In this document: positions 14,975 to 23,451 of the stretch, piece after piece
Layout of the letters: the number at the start of each line of letters is the position of its first letter
Numbering within the stretch: position 1 is the stretch's first letter
NCBI GenBank assembly: GCA_013154205.1
Contig: JAADCY010000015.1
Location: 1 to 27,719, forward strand
Origin: Thermoproteota archaeon
Lineage (GTDB): Archaea > Thermoproteota > Thermoprotei_A > Sulfolobales > Desulfurococcaceae
Direction: 5' to 3'
Length of the DNA: 27,719 nucleotides
Made by a program: the position numbers and the translations under genes
The notes under the pieces: model-generated
Databases searched by the model: none
Seen by the model: only the letters and a program-made list of their open reading frames with translations
Told to the model about the DNA's origin: nothing

Positions 14975-16978
14975 TTATTTCTTCTTAGCATAGATCGCGA
15001 CAGCCGCTATGATGATTATGATCACTATGATTATCCCCGCTATTAGAGCTGGGTTCACTCCCTGAGACGGTGTTGTTGTAGGTGTCGTTGGAGATGGTGT
15101 CGTCGTAGTTGTTGTCGTTGTCGGGGAGGATGGACTGGTTGTTGTATGCTGTGGCGTGGTCGTGGTCGGCATGGATGTTGTTGTGAATGTAGCCTTGGGG
15201 AGTACACCCCATGATACTAGATGGTTTATCACCCAGTCCTTAAGGATCTTCATCTCCTCGGGTGTCGGCATATGTACTTTGGATAATAGGTACTGGCCTG
15301 ATAGCTCGTGGAATTTGGCCGGTCCTTTGAGGCCGAACTTAGAAGCTCCTACGTAGCTGTAGTAGTTTAGCATTAGGTTAATGCCGAAGACCCAGTCCTT
15401 GTACTTGTCGATCCTCGCTGCTGTTACGACGTATGGATGGTATAGTGATACTGCGGGTATCTGTTCTACTAGTATCATCTGCATTTCCCAGGCGAGCTTG
15501 TATGCCTTGTTCCATTCTTTGTTCTCGACAGCTGTCTTGAACTCTTGGTAGAGCTTGTCGTAGGTTGCATTGCTGAACTTTGGTACGTTTGCATCGCTGC
15601 CCGTAGTGAATTCGCCGAAGGTTACTACTGGTGGTTTACCATATCTCTCCTTGAGGTCTGGTAGGAACCAGCCTACTATAACCATGTCCCATTGTCTGGC
15701 ATTGTATACGCTGCCGAACTGGCTTGCTGGGACAATATAGGCTTCTGCATCAATACCTATTGATCTTAGGTCGGCCGCGATGTCTTTGGCGATTAGATCT
15801 CTGCAGAAAACATCGTGTTGTTTAGCAAGTATCTTTACGTGTATTGGTTTGCCGTCTGGTCCTAGTAGTAATCCGTTTGGCCCGGGCTTGAGACCGAGCG
15901 CTTTGATCAGTATTTCTCTAGCAAGGGTCTTGTTGCACGGATAGATCTTTTCCTTCGGTATGTATAGTGTCCAGTTATATCCCTTCGGGTTCAATAGTGC
16001 CTGGTTTCCAGGCAGTGCTAGGTTTCCATAGTATTTCTCAATGATCTTCGTGACGTTGATCGCGAAGGCTACAGCCATTCTGAAGGCTAGGAAGTTCATC
16101 GGGGGCTTCTCCATGTTGAATATTAGCATGTGCGTTGAGCTGCCCAGGGTCTTGTATAGGACTACTTTGCCTTCTTTGGCTAGTTCTGCTAGTTCTTTTA
16201 CGTCGCTTGCCTTATAGGTTACGAAGTAACCTGCATCGATCTCTCCAGCAGCTAGTTTCGCCACGAACTGGCTTACCTTGACGAACTGTAGCTCCTTGGG
16301 CTCCGGGGCTCCTCTGAAGTGCTTATCATATGCTACGAGGATTACCGAGGTTGGGCTGCTGGACTTGTACATGAATGGGCCGCAGCCGATCAGCTTGCTC
16401 CATGGTAGTGGGGCTGTTGGATCTGATAATGTCTCCCATATGTGTTTAGGCACTATGTAGACTCCGCTAAACACGACCATAGCGTTTACTGGAGGTGAGC
16501 TGAAATCGAATTCTACAGTATATTCGTCGAGCTTCTTAACTGCTACTAGTTTCTTGACGAAGTCTTCACGGCCTCCCTGGAGGGCCTGGTACTTCTTGAT
16601 CAACTGATAAGTATAGACTACGTCGTCGGCTGTTACTGGTTTGCCGTCATGCCATGTAGCGTTGTGGATCAGGTGGAATATCCATACTTTGCCGTTGTCC
16701 TTGGTCTCCCAGCTTGCCGCTAGGTTGGGTATGTATCCGTTGCCATCCCATCTTATCCTTACGAGTGGCTCGAACATAGCGTCTGCTATTACCTGTGTGT
16801 ATACCATCTTGTAGTTTAACGGGTTGAAGCCGTTCGCGGGGAGATCAGGTAGTCCGATAACCAGTGTTGGTCTAGTCTGGGCTTTAGCTAATGGTATATA
16901 GTACAGGATTGACGCCATGCTTAAAGCCATCATTACGAGTAGTATAATGGATGCTAAAGGCTTGGATATTCGCTTCAT
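14975..16978 (-). CDS. ABC transporter substrate-binding protein, family 5, membrane-anchored
   Basis: A 667-residue extracellular solute-binding protein of the oligopeptide/oligosaccharide (SBP_bac_5) family. It has a signal peptide (residues 1-33, ending LAKAQ). The binding domain shows GFNPLNYK, the family motif YIPNLAASWETKDNGKVWIFHL and WHDGKPVTADDVVYTYQLI. Residues 597-639 are almost only Thr, Pro and Ser, a likely O-glycosylated stalk, and 643-663 form a membrane helix followed by AKKK. The protein is thus held to the membrane at its C-terminus, as in many crenarchaeal binding proteins. ATG at 16978 is preceded by GAGGGATAGGTA. It diverges from two permease genes. The ligand may be peptides, given the carboxypeptidase gene downstream, or an oligosaccharide. 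Confidence 0.9.
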   Translation of the reverse strand: MKRISKPLASIILLVMMALSMASILYYIPLAKAQTRPTLVIGLPDLPANGFNPLNYKMVYTQVIADAMFEPLVRIRWDGNGYIPNLAASWETKDNGKVWIFHLIHNATWHDGKPVTADDVVYTYQLIKKYQALQGGREDFVKKLVAVKKLDEYTVEFDFSSPPVNAMVVFSGVYIVPKHIWETLSDPTAPLPWSKLIGCGPFMYKSSSPTSVILVAYDKHFRGAPEPKELQFVKVSQFVAKLAAGEIDAGYFVTYKASDVKELAELAKEGKVVLYKTLGSSTHMLIFNMEKPPMNFLAFRMAVAFAINVTKIIEKYYGNLALPGNQALLNPKGYNWTLYIPKEKIYPCNKTLAREILIKALGLKPGPNGLLLGPDGKPIHVKILAKQHDVFCRDLIAKDIAADLRSIGIDAEAYIVPASQFGSVYNARQWDMVIVGWFLPDLKERYGKPPVVTFGEFTTGSDANVPKFSNATYDKLYQEFKTAVENKEWNKAYKLAWEMQMILVEQIPAVSLYHPYVVTAARIDKYKDWVFGINLMLNYYSYVGASKFGLKGPAKFHELSGQYLLSKVHMPTPEEMKILKDWVINHLVSWGVLPKATFTTTSMPTTTTPQHTTTSPSSPTTTTTTTTPSPTTPTTTPSQGVNPALIAGIIIVIIIIIAAVAIYAKKK

Positions 16979-17155
16979 TACCTATCCCTCATAGGCACCT
17001 GTGCAGGATTATGTTATCAGACATTACTTTATCAAGATCACATATTATTCAAGGACGTTAGTACATGTGGTATAGGTTACAAAACATACTAACACTTACT
17101 ATGAATACTTATCAAGAAATAACCACAATACTGAGCAACGAGATTCCCGTGTAGC

Positions 17156-17172
17156 CTCCAGCCGATCTGGAG
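17156..17172 (+). promoter_or_regulatory. Leader hairpin covering the permease ribosome-binding site
   Basis: CTCCAG (17156-17161) and CTGGAG (17167-17172) form a perfect 6-bp stem with a CCGAT loop. The 3' arm contains the GGAG used as the ribosome-binding motif of the permease operon, so folding would hide it. Such a short stem could be coincidental or could tune translation. The other parts of the 204-base divergent gap hold AT-rich promoter sequence for both genes but no clear operator. Confidence 0.35.
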
Positions 17173-17182
17173 AGTGATTGTT

Positions 17183-18556
17183 TTGGCTCGTTTGGGCTAC
17201 TTTATAGCGAAGAGTATTCTACATAAAGCTATTACATTTATAATTATAATTATAGTTATCTGGGGCCTCCTAGATCTATCCATAAGTGTTACTGGTTCAA
17301 CTCCGTATGACTACCTTTTATCCGCAGCCCAGACCCAGCCTGCCGTCTACTTCGAATATCTTGATAGGATCTATAAGCTCGGCCTCATGCAGGAACAAGT
17401 AATCATGATCAACGGTACTTACAAGATCTATATAGCGAGCAATTACCATGACTGGTATAATTTGTTAATCCAGCTCTGCAGAGAACATCATTTATCCACA
17501 TCCATAGTATCGTCGCTCGCCTACGATATTAATCGAACAATAGGCTATGATCGAATACCAGTCGTAGCCCACGAGCTAATCAAATGGGGGAAGGAAAAAC
17601 AGGAAACCATAACAATAGTTCTCGGAGCACCAAGAGCAGTTAATAACGTCATAGTTATCCAGTCGCCTAGCGGCAAGAAAATCATTGAGACGATCAAGTA
17701 TAAGCAGGGCACGGTCATCATAATTGATACGAATTCCAGCGTGACAACTACTAGGAAGATAAAGTTCATGGAGCCCTGGTATAAGCGGCTCGTATCAACA
17801 TTTATCAGTATCGCAACCTTTGATTTTGGCGAATCAGCTCTATATCATAAACCGGTTATAGAGGTCATTATGACCTATCTACCCTTCACCATCGGATTAG
17901 TCGGCCTAGCCTTCTTCATCGGCTCGATGACAGGCTTCATACTAGGCTTTTACCTCTCCAGAAAAAGAGGTACAGCAATAGATGCTGTTCTAACCAATGT
18001 CATACTGGCTATTCGTTCGATGCCTGTCTTCTGGCTTGGCATGATAGCCGTCTACTTTCTTGCATACATGTATGGCTGGTTCCCCTCAGGAATAATGATC
18101 GGGTTCGAACATCCCACTAATCTAGCAACTTATATATTCTCATGGTTCTGGCTGACCATACTGCCAGCACTTGTTCTCTCGAAAATATATGTCGTACAAT
18201 ACATGTTGTCGATCAGAGGCCTAGTAATGGAAGAATGGTACCAGGACTACGTCATAACATTTAGAGGAGCAGGCTTTGACGATGACTATATTGCGGATAA
18301 ATTCATAGCGAGAACGATCGCTCCCCCAGTGATCACCCTTATGGCTATAGATCTTGGATTCGTGTTCGGAGGAGCAGTAGTCACAGAGACAGTGTTCAAC
18401 TATCCCGGCATCGGTAGGCTCACATACTTAGCAATAGTTAACAGGGATGCACCACTAATAATCGGTATCTTCACAATCGTTACCCTGGCCGTACTGATAG
18501 CGATAACGATCGCTGAGATCCTATACTCGATCCTCGACCCAAGGATAAGGAGGTGA
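17183..18556 (+). CDS. ABC transporter permease, DppB type
   Basis: A 457-residue inner-membrane subunit of a peptide/sugar family ABC importer. One helix near the N-terminus (about 12-32) is followed by about 170 residues of polar sequence outside the membrane, then five helices. The core has FDFGES...VIEVIMTYLPFTIGLVG, the coupling helix with YVITFRGAGFDDDYIADKFI and a C-terminal VTETVFNYPGIGRLTYLAIVNRDAPLI, all typical of DppB. The outer domain is larger than the short loop of bacterial DppB. TTG at 17183 is chosen from GGAGAGTGAT upstream; GTG at 17174 would add three residues. Its stop overlaps the ribosome-binding site of the next permease. Confidence 0.88.
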   Translation: MARLGYFIAKSILHKAITFIIIIIVIWGLLDLSISVTGSTPYDYLLSAAQTQPAVYFEYLDRIYKLGLMQEQVIMINGTYKIYIASNYHDWYNLLIQLCREHHLSTSIVSSLAYDINRTIGYDRIPVVAHELIKWGKEKQETITIVLGAPRAVNNVIVIQSPSGKKIIETIKYKQGTVIIIDTNSSVTTTRKIKFMEPWYKRLVSTFISIATFDFGESALYHKPVIEVIMTYLPFTIGLVGLAFFIGSMTGFILGFYLSRKRGTAIDAVLTNVILAIRSMPVFWLGMIAVYFLAYMYGWFPSGIMIGFEHPTNLATYIFSWFWLTILPALVLSKIYVVQYMLSIRGLVMEEWYQDYVITFRGAGFDDDYIADKFIARTIAPPVITLMAIDLGFVFGGAVVTETVFNYPGIGRLTYLAIVNRDAPLIIGIFTIVTLAVLIAITIAEILYSILDPRIRR

Positions 18557-18561
18557 ACTAT

Positions 18562-19527
18562 ATGAGCAAGGAGAAAATAGTGCGTACACCGCTCTATAGG
18601 AGAATCTTTGAAGCCGTTTATCCACCAGTAAAAGCCGTGCTCACCGATCCCCGCGGCCTGCTCGGTGTAGCAATTATTGCTTTCTTTGCCTTTATGGCGT
18701 TATTTCCCCAGGTCTTCACACCGTATAAGCCTATACCGATAGATCAGCAGGCACCGCAGGAGTTCCAGCGGATCATGCAGTGGATCAGGAGTCACGGTAT
18801 AACTGGTAAACCAGTTCCCCTACCACCGATGCCTGGCCATCCATTAGGTATTGATCAAGCTTGGCGCGATATATGGTCTAGAGTAGTGTATGGTGCAAGA
18901 GTATCTTTGACAACCGGTCTCTTATGTGCTATTATCGCGACCCTTATTGGACTGATCGTTGGTAGTCTGGCGGGATACTATGGCGGCAAGTTCGACGCAC
19001 TACTAATGCTTGTAAGCGACTCTATAATGATGCTCCCCGGGCTACTCCTACTTATATTGATAACATCGCTGTTCAGAGATGTATGGAACATATGGTTAAC
19101 AATACTATTGATCTCAGCGATATCTTGGCCTTCAACAGCTAGAGCCATAAGGGCAAAAGTACTCCAGATCAAGAGCGAGGGATATGTAGAGGCTTCACGG
19201 TGCCTTGGAGCCAACAATATATTCATTCTAATAAAGCATGTATGGCCCCAAGTACTTCCATTCGCACTAGCCAGAGCAACAATCTTGGTGGCAGGAGCCA
19301 TAGTAACCGTTGCTTCACTAGCATTCCTAATACCCGCCGCAACACAGGGTGCCGACTGGGGAAGCGTTATCAGCGACTCCTATGCCAATTGGAACGACGT
19401 CATAAGCAAGGGGATGTGGTCCTGGTTCCTCGTACCCGGTCTATTCATCGCACTAGTGGTCATAGGGTTTATCAGCATAGGAGAAGTACTCATAGAGTTC
19501 TACAATCCAAGGCTAAGGAGGAGGTAA
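18562..19527 (+). CDS. ABC transporter permease, DppC type
   Basis: A 321-residue partner permease. The N-terminal helix (DPRGLLGVAIIAFFAFMALFPQVFTPY) is followed by a periplasmic-side loop and five more helices. The loop HPLGIDQAWRDIWSRVVYGARVSLTTG is the usual DppC start of the core, where bacteria have GTDxxGRD. A canonical EAA loop is present: EGYVEASRCLGANNIFILIKH followed by WPQVLP. The EAA loop is where an ATPase subunit docks, yet no ATPase gene lies nearby. ATG at 18562 follows the full consensus GGAGGTGA (18549-18556) by 5 bases. The next gene begins 2 bases after its stop. Confidence 0.92.
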   Translation: MSKEKIVRTPLYRRIFEAVYPPVKAVLTDPRGLLGVAIIAFFAFMALFPQVFTPYKPIPIDQQAPQEFQRIMQWIRSHGITGKPVPLPPMPGHPLGIDQAWRDIWSRVVYGARVSLTTGLLCAIIATLIGLIVGSLAGYYGGKFDALLMLVSDSIMMLPGLLLLILITSLFRDVWNIWLTILLISAISWPSTARAIRAKVLQIKSEGYVEASRCLGANNIFILIKHVWPQVLPFALARATILVAGAIVTVASLAFLIPAATQGADWGSVISDSYANWNDVISKGMWSWFLVPGLFIALVVIGFISIGEVLIEFYNPRLRRR

Positions 19528-19529
19528 TA

Positions 19530-19967
19530 ATGGCGAAGAGGAGAGGACTACCGATACTGATCCTCATACTCTTCATTGCCATGATAATCTATAGTATCTA
19601 CCTAGCAGTACAGGTAATACTTTATGGACTCCCCAACGTCTCCATCGGAGGCACACCGTTAACGACAAACAATACGGTAACATCTCCACTAATAAGAGAG
19701 AAGTACTATGGATTAGTCTTCACCACAATAGTCTTCATACTCCTACAACTACTGGCGCTCAGATCGATGATCAGACATAAGCTTTTCAGCTACACCTTGT
19801 TCGCAGCCCCCGGTATACTGGGTTATCTGACCAGCCTCGTCTACACACCCTCACCACAGGATAAGATCGCAGCTGCGATCATACTCGTAATATATATGCT
19901 GGGATTCATCTATACGGTTAAGAGGGAATGGAGGATAAAAGGACAGGTTAAAGGGATTGTTTCTTAA
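19530..19967 (+). CDS. Small four-helix membrane protein of the permease operon
   Basis: A 145-residue protein with four predicted membrane helices (about 6-28, 60-80, 87-106 and 113-131) and a short polar, Thr-rich loop after the first, ending in the basic tail KREWRIKGQVKGIVS. It starts with ATG at 19530 after AGGAGGTAATA, 2 bases behind the DppC stop, so it is translated with the transporter. A longer upstream extension in this frame lies within dppC and is not real. I do not recognise a family. Position suggests an accessory part of the transporter. Its 3' end overlaps the convergent carboxypeptidase gene by 20 bases. Confidence 0.7.
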   Translation: MAKRRGLPILILILFIAMIIYSIYLAVQVILYGLPNVSIGGTPLTTNNTVTSPLIREKYYGLVFTTIVFILLQLLALRSMIRHKLFSYTLFAAPGILGYLTSLVYTPSPQDKIAAAIILVIYMLGFIYTVKREWRIKGQVKGIVS

Positions 19968-21168
19968 AACATACACATGGATATAACAAGTCGAGTGTAC
20001 GCCGCCCATACCCGTTCTTCTCTAAGACAACATTATATGGGTGCATAGGATCAAATAACAGATCAGCTATTATTCTTGAACGCCCTCTAGGATAAACTCT
20101 TATCTCATTCCCGTTCAGATCATGATTCACGCCATGAATATTCAGAAAAGAAGAGATATCACCACATAGATCCCCGCAATCAACAATGTATAAGTAATCC
20201 GGATCGATACTATTAAGTCCATGTATATGTTCTCTAAGATCATATATTTGCTCACGATGCATATCAAGATACTCGACAGTGCTAAGTATTGCTATGAGAT
20301 GAGTCAGTACTCTTTCTCTCCAGAGAAAGCCATGGAGACCAACACCCCATGTCTCAACGAGTATTTTCGGATAATACTCTAGTGGTAGATGAGCACCTAG
20401 AATATCAGGCGGTGGATAAGGTTTATCGCTACCGGTGAAGTGCCTCTCACGTATTTTTCTCCCCATAATCCTTTCTAAGATACTGACAATATAGTTCATA
20501 GTCTTGGTCGATATCAATGATACCTTCTCATCCACCATAGCATATGGTGCATCCGTCAATGTTGTGTCGAATCCCTCGGTCTCAATACTCCATTTGGGCG
20601 GAGAACCCTTTGATGCGTAGAATTCATGCAGGTCTAGAACTATGTCCGGCTCAATTCTTGATACATAACTGTGAAGCGCTCTTGTCTCGGGCTGCGTAAG
20701 ATAGAGCCAGTCCCTATTGATATCTGTACTACGGGAATTATACCTTGCATTAGGGCACGTGTTATACCAGTATGGCATAGAGTCTTTCTCAATACATTGG
20801 AGATAATTGTATAATCCATCAGGATTAGCGACTGGTACAACATATAGGTTCACATGAGTTTCTCTGAACCCCCAAAACCTTGGAGGGAGGACTTCTCTAT
20901 AAAGACTATCCAGTAGTATCAGTGCGTAACAAGCAGCCATGCCCGCGGGCTCATTACCATGCTGGCCCGCTATAACGAGTATTTTTGGATCCTCTGATCC
21001 AGCTCGTCTTTCATACGCTACTATAGGGTTTCCTTCACCGCTCTTACCCAGAACTACTCTTTCCCATTTACCCGGTAATCCGTTATTAGAAGTGCTTAGG
21101 GCTGAATAAGCGTCTTGGAGGCTCTTGGGATGTTCCAGTAGGTGTTTTAATAATTTGTTGAAAGACAT
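19948..21168 (-). CDS. M14-family zinc carboxypeptidase
   Basis: A 406-residue metallopeptidase. Zinc ligands are His70 and Glu73 in GQHGNEPAG and His181 in DLHEFY. The substrate-binding Asn-Arg pair is DINRDW (149-154), VPVANPDG is conserved, and the general base is Glu272 in LVETWG. There is no signal peptide, so it should trim peptides in the cytoplasm, consistent with the peptide-type ABC importer next to it. About 90 residues follow the catalytic core. ATG at 21168 follows GGTGA by 11 bases, somewhat far; TTG at 21186 overlapping that motif would add six residues. An upstream TTTTTAAA box near 21213 fits a promoter. Confidence 0.85.
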   Translation of the reverse strand: MSFNKLLKHLLEHPKSLQDAYSALSTSNNGLPGKWERVVLGKSGEGNPIVAYERRAGSEDPKILVIAGQHGNEPAGMAACYALILLDSLYREVLPPRFWGFRETHVNLYVVPVANPDGLYNYLQCIEKDSMPYWYNTCPNARYNSRSTDINRDWLYLTQPETRALHSYVSRIEPDIVLDLHEFYASKGSPPKWSIETEGFDTTLTDAPYAMVDEKVSLISTKTMNYIVSILERIMGRKIRERHFTGSDKPYPPPDILGAHLPLEYYPKILVETWGVGLHGFLWRERVLTHLIAILSTVEYLDMHREQIYDLREHIHGLNSIDPDYLYIVDCGDLCGDISSFLNIHGVNHDLNGNEIRVYPRGRSRIIADLLFDPMHPYNVVLEKNGYGRRTLDLLYPCVCFKKQSL

Positions 21169-21344
21169 AATGCGTGGTTCACCCAATATAGAGGCTTGTA
21201 TAACTTTACTTGATTTAAAAATATGTTATAATTTTTTGTAAACATTACTTTCGTTTTTACTCTAGTTCTTTTTTCAGATAAACAAGTAACAATCAATTGT
21301 GTACATCGTTTTCAATATTTGTTGTAAACAATGGTGACATTTTA

Positions 21345-22649
21345 ATGTCATTCAACATTTCGGCATCGAAAATAGACATAACGCCAAAAGAGCCCCTACC
21401 TATGGCTGGTTATATAACGCGTAACGAGTTCTCCAAGGGAGTACTCCACAATATTTATGCTAGAGGAGTATTTGTACGGGGAGAAGGAGAAATACTTCTA
21501 CTAAGCTTAGAGCTAATAAGAGTTGACGATGAACTCTACAATAGCATTGTGGATCTCATCACGTATAATTACGGTATAAGTCGCGACGCTATACATGTAG
21601 TTGCAACACATACCCATTCAGGGCCCGAGATATCTCTAAATTCTTGGAGTACTCTCCGCATAGACGAGAATATAGCAGAGAGGATTAGAAAGTACAGGTC
21701 TTTCCTACTGAAAAGAATAGACCAGCTGGTATCACAGATTGTAGGTTCCACAAGTAAATCTGATCTATACGTGGGCAAGTCTTTGATTAAGAACGTAGCG
21801 TCGAACAGGATCGATCCACGTGGACCTGTGGATAATGAGGCAGTACTTATGTTATCCCGTAGTGGTGAGAAGAAGAAATTCTTAGCAATTAATTATGCTT
21901 GCCACCCAACCGTTTTACCTGCATCTAATACGTATATCAGTGGAGATCTAGCTGGTGTTACCTCGATTATCCTTGAGGAAAGATATTGTTGCCCAGCACT
22001 ATATTTGAATGGCGCAGCAGGTAATATTAGTACAAGACATACGCGTAGGGGCCAGAACATAGAGGCCCTCATAGAGCTTGCAAGAAGGATTACACATAGC
22101 GTGACGAGGGTTGTTGAGTCTGATAGAGTCGAGAAAATCATCGATACAAGGATAAGTAATGGATATATTGATATAACTGTTCGACTGAAAAACGTTGAGA
22201 AGATCTTGGAGCGTCTTCTCTCGATAAAAGAAGATATTGTCCAAAAGCTCGAGTCTCTAAAGGCCAGCGGGGCACCGCATGGAGAGATCCGGAGGCTAGA
22301 ATCCGTTCTTGAGGGGATAAAGAGTCTTATGTACAAGTACAGGGAATTCAGATCTAGGACTCTCAGCTTCAAGATCAGATACTGTGTTGTAGGCAATAAG
22401 GTTTTAGCGATATTCTTCCCGGGCGAGGCATTCATCGAGTATCAGCTTGAAGCAAAGAAGAACAGTGCTTATGATTATCTAGCTTTTATAGGCTATGCAG
22501 ACGGCTACATCGGATACATACCATACAATGTCGAGGCCTACCAAGCCGTTAATGGAATATATTATGAGGAAATAGTTAGTCTCGTAGAGCCGGAGGATCG
22601 GGAGAAGATTATGGAAAAAATAATTGAGATAGTGTCTAGGACGGTCTAG
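21345..22649 (+). CDS. Neutral-ceramidase-like amidohydrolase domain protein
   Basis: A 434-residue protein resembling the N-terminal catalytic domain of neutral/alkaline ceramidases. Visible marks are SKIDITPKEPLPMAGY at the N-terminus, the zinc-binding VATHTHSGPE (87-95), a later NYACHPTVLP with another histidine, LNGAAGNIS and a C-terminal FPGEAFIEYQL. An insertion of about 90 residues in the middle is charged and helical. There is no signal peptide, whereas ceramidases are secreted or membrane-bound. Archaea are not known to make sphingolipids, so another amide or an exogenous lipid is the likely substrate. ATG at 21345 follows GGTGA by 7 bases. It ends with a 4-base overlap with the convergent isomerase gene. 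Confidence 0.78.
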   Translation: MSFNISASKIDITPKEPLPMAGYITRNEFSKGVLHNIYARGVFVRGEGEILLLSLELIRVDDELYNSIVDLITYNYGISRDAIHVVATHTHSGPEISLNSWSTLRIDENIAERIRKYRSFLLKRIDQLVSQIVGSTSKSDLYVGKSLIKNVASNRIDPRGPVDNEAVLMLSRSGEKKKFLAINYACHPTVLPASNTYISGDLAGVTSIILEERYCCPALYLNGAAGNISTRHTRRGQNIEALIELARRITHSVTRVVESDRVEKIIDTRISNGYIDITVRLKNVEKILERLLSIKEDIVQKLESLKASGAPHGEIRRLESVLEGIKSLMYKYREFRSRTLSFKIRYCVVGNKVLAIFFPGEAFIEYQLEAKKNSAYDYLAFIGYADGYIGYIPYNVEAYQAVNGIYYEEIVSLVEPEDREKIMEKIIEIVSRTV

Positions 22650-23446
22650 CCGAAGATCTTCTTCATACTCGTGAATGTATCCTCGACAGCCTTATAGGAG
22701 TCTCCTCTATAGGGAGGTATTTCGGCGAGTACATAGCCATTATACCCTATGTCTTGGAGCGCTTTTCTGACCTGTTCCCAGTTTATATCACCGTATAATG
22801 GTATGCCGAATCTTAGCTCGGCCATATTGAAGCCTTTAACATGTACTTGCAATATCCTCTTACCAAGAACTCTTATCCAGTGCTCCGGTAGACTGTGTGG
22901 CAATGTATTGCCAGCGTCAAAATATGCTCCGAAAACCTCAGGGTCGAGCTTGTCGAGCAACATCTTGAATTCTAGGGGGCCTGCCAAGAAACGGTTCCAG
23001 ACATTCTCGAGACCAATCTTTACTCCATACTCTTTCGCTATCTTCGCAGCCCTGGTAAGAGCCTTCGCTACCCTCTCTATCATTTCCTCGTATCCCAGCT
23101 CCGGTACACCAGTTCCCGGGACAACAAGTATGAGATTTGCGCCGAGAATATTTGCTGCGTGAGCCTCTGCCTCTAAAACCTTCAGTGCTTTATCCGGTTC
23201 AATTGCCCAGTTGTATCTCCAGTAGAGACCTGTTGCCACGCTCGGGATCTTTATATTGTGTGTTTCGGCGGTTTCCCTTAGCTTCTCCCATTTGGCCCGG
23301 AATTCTGTGGAGCCGTGTTTCTCTAAGTCTTCGAGGTTTAGTGGTGGCTCGTATGCTTCAAAACCCGTTTTCGCAGCGTGTTCAACCTGTTTTTCCAAAG
23401 GGATTGTTTTTGGGTAGCTCCAAGTATTTATTCCGAGCTTGAACAT
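22646..23446 (-). CDS. Sugar isomerase/epimerase-like TIM barrel
   Basis: A 266-residue protein of the xylose-isomerase-like/AP endonuclease 2 superfamily. The N-terminal KLGINTWSYP is typical. Metal-site candidates occur in order: Glu in GVKIGLENVWNRF, Asp in FGAYFDAGNTLP, His in LQVHVKGFNM and Glu in GYVLAEIPPYRGD. Members isomerise or epimerise sugars and keto-sugars; the exact substrate cannot be read from sequence. ATG at 23446 follows AAGGTG by 6 bases; GTG at 23455 lies in that motif. It is translationally coupled to the upstream gene, whose stop codon (23452-23454) lies within its ribosome-binding site. Confidence 0.85.
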   Translation of the reverse strand: MFKLGINTWSYPKTIPLEKQVEHAAKTGFEAYEPPLNLEDLEKHGSTEFRAKWEKLRETAETHNIKIPSVATGLYWRYNWAIEPDKALKVLEAEAHAANILGANLILVVPGTGVPELGYEEMIERVAKALTRAAKIAKEYGVKIGLENVWNRFLAGPLEFKMLLDKLDPEVFGAYFDAGNTLPHSLPEHWIRVLGKRILQVHVKGFNMAELRFGIPLYGDINWEQVRKALQDIGYNGYVLAEIPPYRGDSYKAVEDTFTSMKKIFG

Positions 23447-23451
23447 GTTTA

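Noticed and set aside
15061..15180. Short tandem repeats, possible CRISPR or minisatellite
   Set aside because: They are degenerate Thr codons (GTT/GTC on the plus strand) of the protein stalk, with no spacer structure.
14985..15212. Asp/Asn-rich frame opposite the C-terminus of the binding protein
   Set aside because: It is the frame-shifted reading of the Thr/Pro-rich stalk codons, an artefact of the repeats.
19200..19529. Long reading frame extending the small four-helix gene upstream
   Set aside because: It lies inside the DppC permease gene in another frame, has low-complexity Arg/Ser/His composition, and a strong ribosome-binding site supports the ATG at 19530.
21893..22435. 180-codon frame antisense to the ceramidase-like gene
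   Set aside because: The sense strand encodes clear family motifs; the antisense frame has no domain or ribosome-binding site.
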